A DNA stretch of 64,000 bases. Source: an uncultured Alsobacter sp. (GTDB lineage: Bacteria; Pseudomonadota; Alphaproteobacteria; Rhizobiales; Beijerinckiaceae). Positions 8,019 to 16,823 of this stretch are shown here, one piece after another (within the stretch, counting starts at the first letter, position 1; each line of letters begins with the position of its first letter). A program made the position numbers and the translations under genes. The DNA lies in assembly GCF_945952055.1 (NCBI RefSeq), contig NZ_CAMFHB010000026.1:24702-88701 (forward strand). Reading direction: 5' to 3'. The notes below the pieces were generated by a model, which was not told the DNA's origin, did no database searches, and saw nothing but the letters and a program-made list of their open reading frames with translations.

Positions 8019-9524
8019 ATGAATGCCTCCATTCTGAGCGCGAACGGCGTCACCAAGGCCTTTGCCGGGGTGCTGGCGCTTGACCGCGTCGACTTCGCGG
8101 TCCGGCCCGGCGAGGTCGTCGGGCTGGTCGGGGAGAACGGCGCCGGCAAGTCGACGCTCATGAAGATCCTGGGCGGCATCCTCGCGCCGGATGCCGGCAG
8201 CGTCGGTCTCGACGGCGTCGACCTGCCCCGCCTCACCGTGGCGAGCGCCATGGCCGGAGGCATCGCCTTCGTCCACCAGGAGCTGAACCTCTTCGACAAC
8301 CTGACGGTCGCGGCCAACGTCATGATCGGCCGGGAGCCGGTCAGGGGAGGGCCCCTGCGCCTCGTCGACGACGCCGCGCTGGAGAGACGGACCGCGCCCC
8401 TGCTGGCGCAGCTCGGCGCGGACTTCGCGCCGCGGACGCCGCTGTCGCGGCTTTCCCTGGCGCAGATGCAGCTCGTCGAGATCGCCAAGGCCCTGTCGCT
8501 GCAGGCGCGCGTCGTGATCATGGACGAGCCGACCTCGAGCCTCACGGCTTCGGAGACGGATCGCCTCCTCGACGTCATCGGCCATCTGAAGGCCCGTGGC
8601 GTCGCCGTCGTCCTCATCACCCACCGCCTGGGCGAGATCGAGCGCTGCGCGGACCGCGTCGTCATCCTGCGCGACGGGCGGCGGGTGGCCGAGCTCGCCG
8701 GCGATGCCATCCGGGCCGACACGATGATCGCCCACATGATCGGGCGGGACCTGAAGACCCTCTACCGGGCGCCGGCCGCTCCGCCCGGGCCCGCGATCCT
8801 CGAACTGCGCGCCCTGCGCACCCCCTACCGGCCGGAGCGCCCCGTGCACCTCACGGTCCATCGGGGCGAGATCCTCGGGCTCGCCGGTCTCGTCGGGGCC
8901 GGCCGGACCGAACTGGCGCGCGCCATCTTCGGCATCGACCGGCCTCTCGCCGGCGAGATCGTGATCGACGGCCGCCCGGTCGCCATCGCGTCGCCGGACC
9001 AGGCGATCGCGCAGGGCCTCTACCTCATTCCCGAGGATCGCAAGCGTCTCGGCCTCATGCTGGACTTTCCGATCCGCCAGAACGTGTCGATGGCGATGCT
9101 GGCCGGGCGCTCTGCGGCCACGCTGGTCGATCTGGAGGAGGAGGAGGCCGTCGCCGCGCGCGAGCGCGACCGCCTCGGCATCCGGGCCGCCAGCCTCTCG
9201 CTTCCGGCTGGCGCGCTGTCTGGCGGAAACCAGCAGAAGGTCGTGCTGGCGAAATGGCTCGCCTTGTCGCCCCGCATCCTCGTCTTCGACGAGCCCACGC
9301 GCGGCGTCGACGTCGGCGCCAAGAGCGAGATCTACCGGATCATGCGGGAGCTCTCCGACGCCGGCGTCGGCATCCTGATGATCTCGTCCGACATGGAGGA
9401 GATCATCGGGGTCAGCGACCGCGTGGCGGTGATGCACGAAGGTGCCATCGCCGGGCTCATCGAACGCGACGGCCTCAGCGAAGAGGCCATCCTTTCCCTC
9501 GCTGTCGGGCGCAGGACGCGCTGA
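8019..9524 (+). CDS. Sugar ABC transporter ATP-binding protein, RbsA/MglA type
   Basis: A 501-residue protein with two fused ABC ATPase domains, the normal architecture for CUT2 sugar importers. Domain 1 has Walker A at 38-46 (GENGAGKST), a signature reading LSLAQMQLVEIAK and Walker B ending IMDEPTSS. Domain 2 has the degenerate P-loop (GLVGAGRTE) and the canonical signature LSGGNQQKV usual for this family. The ATG at 8019 opens directly into the conserved first strand. It is followed 22 bases later by the permease gene, with which it forms the membrane complex that takes sugar from binding protein 2 (or 1). Confidence 0.92.
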   Translation: MNASILSANGVTKAFAGVLALDRVDFAVRPGEVVGLVGENGAGKSTLMKILGGILAPDAGSVGLDGVDLPRLTVASAMAGGIAFVHQELNLFDNLTVAANVMIGREPVRGGPLRLVDDAALERRTAPLLAQLGADFAPRTPLSRLSLAQMQLVEIAKALSLQARVVIMDEPTSSLTASETDRLLDVIGHLKARGVAVVLITHRLGEIERCADRVVILRDGRRVAELAGDAIRADTMIAHMIGRDLKTLYRAPAAPPGPAILELRALRTPYRPERPVHLTVHRGEILGLAGLVGAGRTELARAIFGIDRPLAGEIVIDGRPVAIASPDQAIAQGLYLIPEDRKRLGLMLDFPIRQNVSMAMLAGRSAATLVDLEEEEAVAARERDRLGIRAASLSLPAGALSGGNQQKVVLAKWLALSPRILVFDEPTRGVDVGAKSEIYRIMRELSDAGVGILMISSDMEEIIGVSDRVAVMHEGAIAGLIERDGLSEEAILSLAVGRRTR

Positions 9525-9546
9525 CGACCATGGAGCAGCGCCTGAC

Positions 9547-10536
9547 ATGATCAGTCGAAAGGACCTCGGCCTCCTCATCCTGATCCTGGTGGTCGGGGCG
9601 ATCGTCGCGATCATCAATCCCCGCTTCCTGTCGCCCATCAACCTCGCCAACACGGCCAACCTGATCGGCCTGTTCGGGCTCTTCGCCGTCGCCCAGGCCT
9701 TCGTCATCATCTCCGGCGGGATCGAGCTCTCGGTCGGCTCGATCATCGCGCTGGTCGGCGTGGTCTTCGTCGACCTCGTGGCCAACGAGACGCTGAGCCC
9801 CGGCCTGGCCGCGGTGGTGGCGCTCGCCATCGGCGCGCTGATCGGGCTGGTGCACGGGCTGCTCGTCACGCGCGTCGGGATCCAGCCTTTCGTGGTGACG
9901 CTGTGCGGACTGCTGATCTACCGCGGCATCGCGCGCTACTACACCGAGGATGCCACGGCGGGGTTTCCGTTCGGCGCCAGCTTTCCCACGCTCGAGTGGC
10001 TCACGGCGGGCCGGTTCTACGGCGTGCCGCACAGCCTCATCGCGTTCGTCCTGGTCACCATCGTGATGAGCGTCGTGCTGCACCGGTCGGTGTTCGGCCG
10101 GCACCTGTTCGCCGTGGGCAAGAACGAGGAGGCGGCCCGATACAGCGGAATCAGGACGACGCGCGTCATCGTGGCGGCCTATGTGATCTGCTGCACCCTG
10201 ACGGCGCTGGCGGCCATCTTCATCGCCATGTACACGCGCTCCATCTCCCCATCGTCGCACGGAAACTTCTACGAGCTCTACGCCATCGCCGCCGCCGTCC
10301 TGGGCGGGTGTTCGCTGCGGGGCGGGGAGGGCTCCATGCTGGGCGTGGTGCTGGGCACGATCCTCCTCCAGGTGCTCCAGAATCTCGTCAACCTGCTCGG
10401 CATTCCCAGTTCACTGAACTTCGCGGTGATGGGCTCGGTCATCCTGCTGGGGGTGATCGCCGACCGGCAGTTCACCTCCGTCGGTAGTCGCAGGGCGGCC
10501 AAGGTGCCAGCGGCCACCACGACGCCGGCGGCTTGA
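9547..10536 (+). CDS. Sugar ABC transporter permease, RbsC type
   Basis: A 329-residue inner-membrane protein with about nine or ten hydrophobic segments and the GGIELSVGS motif of the BPD_transp_2 family. It partners the double ATPase just upstream. It resembles the leftward permease at 3796 in family but is only distantly similar, so the locus encodes two separate transporters rather than a tandem copy. The start was placed at the ATG (9547) in front of the first membrane helix; the open frame continues upstream inside the ATPase gene. Confidence 0.9.
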   Translation: MISRKDLGLLILILVVGAIVAIINPRFLSPINLANTANLIGLFGLFAVAQAFVIISGGIELSVGSIIALVGVVFVDLVANETLSPGLAAVVALAIGALIGLVHGLLVTRVGIQPFVVTLCGLLIYRGIARYYTEDATAGFPFGASFPTLEWLTAGRFYGVPHSLIAFVLVTIVMSVVLHRSVFGRHLFAVGKNEEAARYSGIRTTRVIVAAYVICCTLTALAAIFIAMYTRSISPSSHGNFYELYAIAAAVLGGCSLRGGEGSMLGVVLGTILLQVLQNLVNLLGIPSSLNFAVMGSVILLGVIADRQFTSVGSRRAAKVPAATTTPAA

Positions 10537-10666
10537 CGCCGTCTCCGGTCCGAGCGCGCGAGCCGGGCTGGACATCGGTCGCCCCTGGCCCATGCTAGCG
10601 GGCGGGGGAGGCGCCGATGCGGGATGACGGCGGCCGCCTCCTGCATCGAAGGGGAGCCCAGCCGGC

Positions 10667-11596
10667 ATGAGCGTGCGACCGATCCTGTGCGTGGGAGCGC
10701 TGACCTACGACGTCATCATGCACGTCCCCGCGCTGCCGTCGGGCACCGGCAAGTTCATGGCCGACGGCATGTCGATCAGCGCGTCCGGCATGGCCGCGAT
10801 CGCGGCGACGACGGTGGCGCGGCTCGGCCATCCGGTGGCCTTCTGGGCCAATGCCGGGCGTGACACGCCGGGCGATTTCCTGGTCGCGGAGATGGCGCGG
10901 GAAGGCATCGCGACGGACTTCATCCGTCGCGTCCCGGACGTCCCTTCCGGAACCGCGGTGATCGTCGTCGATGGGCGGGGAGAGCGGGTGGTCGTGCCCT
11001 ACTACCATCCCGTCCTGATGGGCCCCGCGGAGGTCATGCCGCCGATCGCCGACGGGGCCTTCGGCGCGGTGATGACCGACGTGCGGTGGCCGGCCGCCGC
11101 GGGGCCGGCCCTCGACGCGGCGCGGGCGTGCGGTATCGCCGCGATCCTCGATCTCGACGTCGGGCCGCCGGCCGTGCTGGCCGACCTTCTCCCGCGCGCC
11201 TCGCACGTGGTCGCCTCCGCCTCCGGAGCGCGGATCGTGACCGGGGAGGGCGATCCCGCCGTGGCGGCGACGCGGCTCGTCGAGCGCGGCTCCGCGGACC
11301 TCGTCGTGGTGACGGACGGTGAGCGCGGCGTGTGGTGGGGCGGCCCTTCGGCGCCCGGGATCTGCCATCACCCGGCCTTTGCGGTCGAGGCGGTCGACAC
11401 CAACGCGGCAGGGGACGTCTACCACGGGGCCTTCGCCGTGGCGCTCGCGCAGCGCCGGCCCATCGAGGCCGTCCTGACCTTCGCCGCGGCGGCCGCGTCC
11501 TTGAAGTGCCTCAGGGCCGGCGGTCGGACCGCGGTGCCCACGCGCAGCGAGGTGGAGCGGTTCCTCGCGGAGCGCCCGGCAGCCACGCCGGACTGA
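10667..11596 (+). CDS. PfkB-family sugar kinase, YihV-like
   Basis: A 309-residue ribokinase-fold kinase that would phosphorylate the imported sugar with ATP. The N-terminal region has the substrate-side SGTGKF and a Gly/Ala-rich segment in place of the usual GG motif. The C-terminal nucleotide site is DTNAAGD at 244-250 (family consensus DTxGAGD), keeping the catalytic aspartate D250. Stretches such as ADVRW-like TDVRW, FHGA-like YHGA and ALKC-like SLKC, and the RAGGR end, resemble E. coli YihV (6-deoxy-6-sulfofructose kinase) more than ribokinase. No sulfoquinovosidase or aldolase gene is nearby, so the substrate stays open. It is the last gene of the rightward sugar operon and ends 8 bases from the convergent toxin gene. 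Confidence 0.82.
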   Translation: MSVRPILCVGALTYDVIMHVPALPSGTGKFMADGMSISASGMAAIAATTVARLGHPVAFWANAGRDTPGDFLVAEMAREGIATDFIRRVPDVPSGTAVIVVDGRGERVVVPYYHPVLMGPAEVMPPIADGAFGAVMTDVRWPAAAGPALDAARACGIAAILDLDVGPPAVLADLLPRASHVVASASGARIVTGEGDPAVAATRLVERGSADLVVVTDGERGVWWGGPSAPGICHHPAFAVEAVDTNAAGDVYHGAFAVALAQRRPIEAVLTFAAAAASLKCLRAGGRTAVPTRSEVERFLAERPAATPD

Positions 11597-11604
11597 CCTT
11601 CGCC

Positions 11605-12303
11605 TCACAGGACGGCGACGGTCCGCTTTTCGTAGATCTCGCGGATCCTGGCGCCGTCCCAGACGTAGCAGAGGTGGCGCTCCTGCCGGCAATTGCCGAG
11701 CGCGCGGGGCCGGAACACGGCGGCGCAATGGCCCGTCACGCGGCGCACGCTCGTATAGACGATCCCATGCGAGCCGGCGCTCCGCAGGCGACGCGCGAGG
11801 GACTGGCCGGCGCCATAGTTCACGTCGTCGTAGACGTCGGGATCGGCGGGCCACCCGCCACGGATGTCGTGCAGATCGGCATCGAGGTCGACGAGGTACA
11901 CGCGCCTGTCGAGTTCCTGTGCGGGCTCTCTCGTGCGCCGCATGAACCGTTCCGCGTGGTAGACCGTCTCGGCCATCGCCGTTTCCAGGTCCAGCGCTGC
12001 GTAGAACACCCCGAAGCTGCCGTCGGTGAACCGGCTGCCTTCCGGATTCAGGTGCGTGAAGGCCGCCATCACGATGCTCGTCCCGGGGCCGCTGATCCGC
12101 TCCTCGGGCGGCACGAGGCGGATCTCGCCGATCTCGTCCCGCAGCCGCGGGTTGGTCATGGATTCCAGGGCAATGATCGCGTCGAGGTCCTCGGGCGCCG
12201 CCACCCGCTCGAACAGGGAGATGGGCGGAAACCGGCTCGGAATGATGCGGAAGCAGGGTTGCCACGTCACCCGGACGGTCAGCGGCACGGTCACGGCGCT
12301 CAC
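11605..12303 (-). CDS. RES-domain toxin
   Basis: A 232-residue RES-family protein. The fold begins around FRIIPSRFPP and contains the conserved Arg/Glu/Ser-containing core (GSRFTDGSFGVFYAALDLETAMAE split over residues 70-95) that gives the family its name. RES toxins of type II systems break down NAD+ and stop growth until inhibited by their Xre partner. The gene starts with GTG at 12303, overlapping the stop codon of the antitoxin gene by four bases (GTGA), so production is coupled to the antitoxin. This antitoxin-first order is standard for RES-Xre pairs. It converges on the sugar kinase gene with almost no gap. Confidence 0.85.
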   Translation of the reverse strand: MSAVTVPLTVRVTWQPCFRIIPSRFPPISLFERVAAPEDLDAIIALESMTNPRLRDEIGEIRLVPPEERISGPGTSIVMAAFTHLNPEGSRFTDGSFGVFYAALDLETAMAETVYHAERFMRRTREPAQELDRRVYLVDLDADLHDIRGGWPADPDVYDDVNYGAGQSLARRLRSAGSHGIVYTSVRRVTGHCAAVFRPRALGNCRQERHLCYVWDGARIREIYEKRTVAVL

Positions 12304-12704
12304 GCCAACCCGCCGCGCTGCGCGTCGAGGTACTGGCGGACGACGAAGAGATCGGCGACCTGCCCCGACAGCATCCTGGCGAGAGCCGAGCTCCCCCCGA
12401 ACAGCGGCGCGTCGTTGGGCTTGCGGATCCAGGCGTCGGCGGACGCCTCGTTCGGCAGAAGGATCTGGAGCGCCTTCCAGATGCCGAGGATGTAGGAGAT
12501 CCGCTCGAGGGTGTCCTTCGGCAGGGCCACGTCCTGGTTCTTCTTCCAGGCGAAGAACGTGGAGCGGGCCGTCAGCCCGAGCAGCGCCATCTGCTCGTCC
12601 GGCGAGAGCTGCCACTGGGACGCGATCCGAAAGAAGGTCCGCAACGCCGGACCCGACAGTTCCCGTCGATCGAGCACCACGCCGGCTGGGGAGACAAGAC
12701 CCAT
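12300..12704 (-). CDS. Xre/MbcA/ParS-family antitoxin
   Basis: A 134-residue protein partner of the RES toxin. The N-terminal half (about residues 15-75) is a helix-turn-helix-like region with SPDEQMALLGL and a STFFAWKK recognition segment. The C-terminal half is the MbcA/ParS/Xre toxin-binding domain, with the WIRKPN and PLFGGSSALARML motifs typical of this family. The ATG at 12704 has a strong AGGAGGG ribosome site; an in-frame TTG at 12746 lacks one. It probably neutralises the toxin by binding its active site and represses its own promoter in the gap before mraZ. Confidence 0.85.
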   Translation of the reverse strand: MGLVSPAGVVLDRRELSGPALRTFFRIASQWQLSPDEQMALLGLTARSTFFAWKKNQDVALPKDTLERISYILGIWKALQILLPNEASADAWIRKPNDAPLFGGSSALARMLSGQVADLFVVRQYLDAQRGGLA

Positions 12705-13137
12705 GGACAACCCTCCTGGCCGACTTTCTAGTCCGAATTCAGTCAAATTTCAATGTTCAATCCAGATTCGGACATCCCGGTTCCCGGGCTGACGCACGGG
12801 GAATGGCACGCGCCCCCTGTGTCTTTCCGCTTCGTTAAAGCCCTGACGCGGACTTTGAGCCCGGAATCAACGGTTCCTTAACGTTAACAAGGTGTGATGC
12901 GGGAGAGAGTTGGGGACGTGCGTCCGCACGTGCCTTTCCCATGTCCATTCAATTGACGCCCATACTGTCCCATGCTATCCCAAATCATCCCGTTTCGAGT
13001 TTCGGCACCCGCCGGGTCCACCAATCGGAGGCAGGGCTTCTCTGCCGCCGCGGGGCTCGTCGTGACCGGGGTCGAGGCGGGGTGTGTCGTCGCGGGACGG
13101 TCCGGTGCGGCCGTGCGTGAGGTGGGTCCGGAGTTCG
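12705..13137. promoter_or_regulatory. Regulatory gap between the RES/Xre operon and mraZ
   Basis: A 433-base divergent region. It holds TTAACGTTAAC at 12878-12888 (two TTAA half-sites but not the TTAA-N7-TTAA spacing of CtrA), a hairpin-forming palindrome with ACGTGCG arms (12916-12922 and 12925-12931), and the MraZ-type box at 12959-12992. Promoters for the antitoxin (leftward) and the dcw cluster (rightward) must lie here, but no clear -35/-10 pair stands out. Confidence 0.5.
12959..12992 (-). promoter_or_regulatory. Probable MraZ operator (10-bp-periodic box)
   Basis: CCCA at 12959, 12969 and 12979 and CCCG at 12989 recur at exactly 10-bp steps; read on the minus strand this is CGGG followed by three TGGG units. 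MraZ of E. coli binds TGGGN repeats separated by five bases upstream of mraZ, which is the same pattern. The box lies 146 bases before the mraZ start, so MraZ would autoregulate the dcw operon here. Confidence 0.75.
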
Positions 13138-13620
13138 ATGGATCGGTTCGTATCCAGCTTCACCAGTCGCCTGGATGCGAAAGGTCGGGTGTCGATTCCG
13201 GCGTCCTTTCGTGCGGTGCTCGCGCGGGACGGGTTCGAGGGGCTCTACGTCCATCCCTCGCTGGAAGCCGAGGCCCTCGATGCGGGGGGCAACGGTCTGC
13301 TGGCGGAGATCGAGGGGCTCATCGAGCGGCTTCCGCCGTTTTCGGACGAGCGGGATCATTTCTCGACGGCGCTTTACGGCATCAGCGAGGTGCTCAAGGT
13401 GGATCCGGAGGGGCGCGTGTCATTGACCGAGACCCTCAAGAGCCATGCGGGCATCACGGATGCGGTGACCTTCGTGGGACTGGGGCACAAGTTTCAGATC
13501 TGGGAGCCCTCCGCCTTCCAACGTCATCTCGACGAGGCCAGACGGAAGGTGAGGGATCTCAAGAAGGAACTCGGCAGCCTGTTGCGGCCGGGTTCACCCG
13601 CCGGAGCACGGGAACGATGA
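13138..13620 (+). CDS. mraZ: Transcriptional regulator MraZ
   Basis: A 160-residue protein with two SpoVT/AbrB-like repeats, each holding the conserved DxxGR motif (DAKGRVSIP near residue 13 and DPEGRVSL about 80 residues later). MraZ forms ring-shaped oligomers that bind repeated boxes before its own gene and control the dcw cluster. The ATG at 13138 gives the classical MDRF start; an in-frame codon at 13084 would add 18 residues not found in the family. The gene opens the dcw operon and overlaps rsmH by four bases (ATGA). Confidence 0.95.
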   Translation: MDRFVSSFTSRLDAKGRVSIPASFRAVLARDGFEGLYVHPSLEAEALDAGGNGLLAEIEGLIERLPPFSDERDHFSTALYGISEVLKVDPEGRVSLTETLKSHAGITDAVTFVGLGHKFQIWEPSAFQRHLDEARRKVRDLKKELGSLLRPGSPAGARER

Positions 13621-14618
13621 CGGGTCGCGGCGATCGGACCTCCGACGCCGCTGGCGGACCGGCTCGTCACGTTCCCGTCCTGGTGCGGGAAGTCGTCGAT
13701 GCTCTGTCCCCGCAGGCGAGCGGGCTCTATTGCGACGGAACCTTCGGCGCGGGTGGCTACACCCGCGCGATCCTCGCGGCCGATCCTGGCCTGCGGGTGC
13801 TCGCGCTCGACCGGGATCCTGACGCCATCGCGGGCGGCCAGGCGCTGGTCGCGCAGTCCGCGGGACGGCTCGTCCTCGAGGAGGCGCGCTTCGGCGACCT
13901 CGCCGCCGTGGCGGAGCGCACCGGCTTCGTGCCGCTCAGCGGAATCGTCCTCGACATCGGCGTCTCGTCCATGCAGCTCGACGACCCGCACCGGGGCTTC
14001 TCGTTCCGGTTTGACGGGCCGCTCGACATGCGCATGGAGCAGGCCGGGCGCAGCGCCGCCGACATCGTCAACACGATGGAGGAGGGGCCCCTCGCCGATC
14101 TCATCTTCGCCTATGGCGAGGAGCGCCGGTCGCGCGCCGTGGCGCGGGCCATCGTCGCGGCCCGGCGAGAGGAGTCCATCACGACCACCAAGCGCCTGGC
14201 CGACATCGTCGCCTCCGTCGTGCGCGGCGCGCCGGGCGACATCCACCCGGCAACGCGCACGTTCCAGGCCCTGCGCATCGCCGTGAACGACGAACTGGGC
14301 GAGCTCGAGCGCGCGCTCGAAGGGGCGGAGCGGGTCCTGGCGCCGGGCGGACGGCTCGTCGTCGTCACCTTCCACAGCCTCGAGGACCGGATCGTGAAGC
14401 GCTTCATGCAGGAGCGCACCGGCCGCGAGGCCGCGCCCTCGCGCCATGCGCCGGCCCTGGCGCGCTCGACCGCGACCTTCGCGCAGGTCACGCGCAAGCC
14501 GGTCGTGGCCGGCGAAGACGAACTTCGGGACAATCCGCGCGCTCGCTCGGCCAAGCTCAGGGCCGTCGAACGCACGGATGCTCCCGCCGGCCCTGCCACC
14601 CGGGGAGGTCGACGCTGA
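13617..14618 (+). CDS. rsmH: 16S rRNA (cytosine-1402-N4)-methyltransferase
   Basis: A 333-residue S-adenosylmethionine-dependent methyltransferase that modifies C1402 in the decoding centre of 16S rRNA. It shows HVPVL near the start, the SAM-binding [13 protein letters not shown] motif, [11 protein letters not shown], the GPLDMRM motif and the [13 protein letters not shown] motif, all diagnostic of RsmH (MraW). Length fits the family. The ATG at 13617 overlaps the mraZ stop codon, and its own stop overlaps the ftsL start by one base, so the three genes are tightly coupled. Confidence 0.96.
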   Translation: MTGRGDRTSDAAGGPARHVPVLVREVVDALSPQASGLYCDGTFGAGGYTRAILAADPGLRVLALDRDPDAIAGGQALVAQSAGRLVLEEARFGDLAAVAERTGFVPLSGIVLDIGVSSMQLDDPHRGFSFRFDGPLDMRMEQAGRSAADIVNTMEEGPLADLIFAYGEERRSRAVARAIVAARREESITTTKRLADIVASVVRGAPGDIHPATRTFQALRIAVNDELGELERALEGAERVLAPGGRLVVVTFHSLEDRIVKRFMQERTGREAAPSRHAPALARSTATFAQVTRKPVVAGEDELRDNPRARSAKLRAVERTDAPAGPATRGGRR

Positions 14619-15025
14619 TGCGCCGCCTGATGCACATCCTCGCCATCCTGGCGCTCGTCGGCTCGGCGCTCTACGCCTACCGCATCAAGTACGACAGCAT
14701 CTACCTGTCCGAGCGCGTCGCGAAACTGCGGACGCAGGTCGCCCGCGAGAAGGAGGCCATCGCCGTCCTCAAGGCGGAGTGGCAGTTCGTGAACCGGCCC
14801 GACCGCATCCAGACGCTCGCGGACAAGCACCTGCACGACATCGTCCCGGCGCAGATCACCCAGATCGTCCGCTGGGCCGACGTGCCGCCGCGCCCGGCGC
14901 AGGTCGACGGCATCGGCGCCAAGCTCGAGTCCCTCGGTCTCGCCGCGCCCACGAACACGCCCGCCCTGGGCAAGGGCGGGGATGCGCACACGCCGACCTC
15001 CACGACCCCCAGCCGCAAGCCGTGA
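14618..15025 (+). CDS. ftsL: Cell division protein FtsL
   Basis: A 135-residue bitopic membrane protein: a short cytoplasmic start, one membrane helix at about residues 4-20, then a periplasmic coiled coil (about 28-70). The NRPDRIQTLA motif is typical of alphaproteobacterial FtsL. The Pro/Thr-rich tail is likely unstructured. FtsL forms the FtsQLB subcomplex that signals FtsWI to make septal peptidoglycan. No separate FtsB gene is present here; in this group it lies elsewhere. Position between rsmH and ftsI supports the call. Confidence 0.88.
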   Translation: MRRLMHILAILALVGSALYAYRIKYDSIYLSERVAKLRTQVAREKEAIAVLKAEWQFVNRPDRIQTLADKHLHDIVPAQITQIVRWADVPPRPAQVDGIGAKLESLGLAAPTNTPALGKGGDAHTPTSTTPSRKP

Positions 15026-15032
15026 GACACCG

Positions 15033-16823
15033 ATGAGCCAGACAGACCAGGACGGCCCCGTCGCCTCATCCGAACCCACAGCGATCGCGCCCGTGGGCGA
15101 GGAGCGCGTGCCCCTGTCGCGCCGGCTCTGGTCGTCGGTCACGGACCTGTTCCGGATGCGCCTCGACAAGAGCGGGCATCGCGTCTTCCTGGTCGCCGCG
15201 GGTTTCTTCATCATCTACGGCGTCATCGCCGGCCGGCTCGTGCAACTCGGGCTGCGCCCCGATCCGCCCACCGCCTATCGCCGCGCGGCGGCGGAAGTGT
15301 CCGGTGCCCGCCCCGACATCGTCGACCGCAACGGCGCTGTCCTGGCGACGGACGTGAAGACCGTCTCGGTCTTCGCCGAGCCCAGGCGCATCATCGACAA
15401 GGACGAGGCCGTCGAGCTGCTGACGGCCGTGCTGCCGGACCTCGACGCCAAGGACCTGCGCGACAAGCTCGGGGCCAAGCGCGGCTTCGTGTGGATCAAG
15501 CGCGAGATCACGCCGAAGCAGCAGCAGGAGGTCTATCGCCTCGGGTTGCCGGGCATCGGCTTCATGCCCGAGAACAAGCGCGTCTATCCCAATGGACCCG
15601 CGGTCTCGCACGTCCTGGGCTTCACCAATCTCGACAACCAGGGCATCGCCGGGATCGAGAAGTACATCGACGGGCAGGGCCTGGCCGCCCTCAACATGGC
15701 CGGCCTCACCACCGATCCGTCCGACATGAAGCCGGTGCAACTGTCGCTCGACCTGCGCGTCCAGCACGCGGTGCGCGACGAGCTCATGCGCGGCATGGAG
15801 AAGTACAAGGCCAAGGCCGCGGCGAGCCTCGTCCTCGACGTGACCACGGGCGAGGTGATCTCGCTCGTGTCGCTGCCCGACTACGATCCCAACGTGCCGA
15901 CCGATGCGCTCGATCCGAACCGCATCAACCGACTGGCCGTCGGCGTCTACGAGATGGGCTCGACCTTCAAGGCGCTGACCACTGCGATGGCGCTGGACTC
16001 CGGCAAGGTCGGCATCAACTCCTCGTTCGACACCCGCGGCGCCCTCAGTTTCGGCCGATTCAAGATCCACGACTACCACGGCACGAACCGGGTGCTGACG
16101 GTGCCGGAAATCTTCATCCACTCCTCGAACATCGGGTCGGCGCGCATGGCGCTGGCCGTGGGCGTTGAAGGGCACAAGGCGTTCCTGCGCAAGCTCGGCC
16201 AGCTCGACCGCATGCGCACGGAACTGCCCGAGAGCGCCGAGCCGATCGTCCCGTCGAAGTGGGGCGAGCTCAACACCATCACCATCGCCTTCGGCCACGG
16301 CGTCGCGGTCGCGCCGCTGCAGGCGACGGCCGCCGTCGGGGCGCTCGTCAACGGCGGCAACTGGATCACGCCGACCTTCCTCAAGCGCACGCCCGACCAC
16401 CCGGTGGGCGACTCGGTCAGGGTGATCAAGCCCGAGACCAGCGAGGCGCTGCGCTACGTCATGCGCCTCAACGCGGAGAAGGGGTCCGCCAGCAAGGCGG
16501 CCATCCCCGGCTACTACGTGGGCGGCAAGACCGGCACGGCGGAGAAGGTCATCGGCGGGCGCTACTCCAAGAACCGCCTGTTCACGACGTTCATGGCCAT
16601 TTCCCCGTCGGACAAGCCGAAATACCTGTTCCTGACGCTCTATGACGAGCCCCAGGGCCTGCCCGAGACCTTCGGCTTCGCCACCGCGGCCTGGAACTCC
16701 GGCGCGACGACGGGCCGGATCATCGAGCGCGTCGCGCCGCTGCTCGGCCTGCCGCCGCGCTTCGACCCGCCGGTCGCGCCCTTCCCGGTGATGGCCCGCA
16801 TGGGGGCCTGGGGCACGCGATGA
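15033..16823 (+). CDS. ftsI: Septal peptidoglycan transpeptidase FtsI (PBP3)
   Basis: A 596-residue class B penicillin-binding protein. A cytoplasmic tail of about 55 residues is followed by one membrane helix, a pedestal domain, and the transpeptidase domain. The active-site triad motifs are S310-TF-K313, S364-S-N366 and K499-T-G501. It crosslinks septal peptidoglycan together with FtsW. The start at 15033 follows the ftsL stop by seven bases. Its stop codon overlaps murE (ATGA). Confidence 0.95.
   Translation: MSQTDQDGPVASSEPTAIAPVGEERVPLSRRLWSSVTDLFRMRLDKSGHRVFLVAAGFFIIYGVIAGRLVQLGLRPDPPTAYRRAAAEVSGARPDIVDRNGAVLATDVKTVSVFAEPRRIIDKDEAVELLTAVLPDLDAKDLRDKLGAKRGFVWIKREITPKQQQEVYRLGLPGIGFMPENKRVYPNGPAVSHVLGFTNLDNQGIAGIEKYIDGQGLAALNMAGLTTDPSDMKPVQLSLDLRVQHAVRDELMRGMEKYKAKAAASLVLDVTTGEVISLVSLPDYDPNVPTDALDPNRINRLAVGVYEMGSTFKALTTAMALDSGKVGINSSFDTRGALSFGRFKIHDYHGTNRVLTVPEIFIHSSNIGSARMALAVGVEGHKAFLRKLGQLDRMRTELPESAEPIVPSKWGELNTITIAFGHGVAVAPLQATAAVGALVNGGNWITPTFLKRTPDHPVGDSVRVIKPETSEALRYVMRLNAEKGSASKAAIPGYYVGGKTGTAEKVIGGRYSKNRLFTTFMAISPSDKPKYLFLTLYDEPQGLPETFGFATAAWNSGATTGRIIERVAPLLGLPPRFDPPVAPFPVMARMGAWGTR

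Noticed and set aside
11605..12704. RES/Xre region considered as a prophage remnant
   Set aside because: No integrase, phage structural gene or attachment repeat is seen nearby; the pair is complete and normally arranged.
12878..12888. TTAACGTTAAC considered as a CtrA binding site for the dcw promoter
   Set aside because: The two TTAA words are two bases apart instead of seven; not reported as a site, only noted in the gap description.
12972..13616. Upstream extension of rsmH by about 215 codons
   Set aside because: It lies over the MraZ box and mraZ itself. RsmH normally starts at the point matching 13617, where an ATGA overlap exists.
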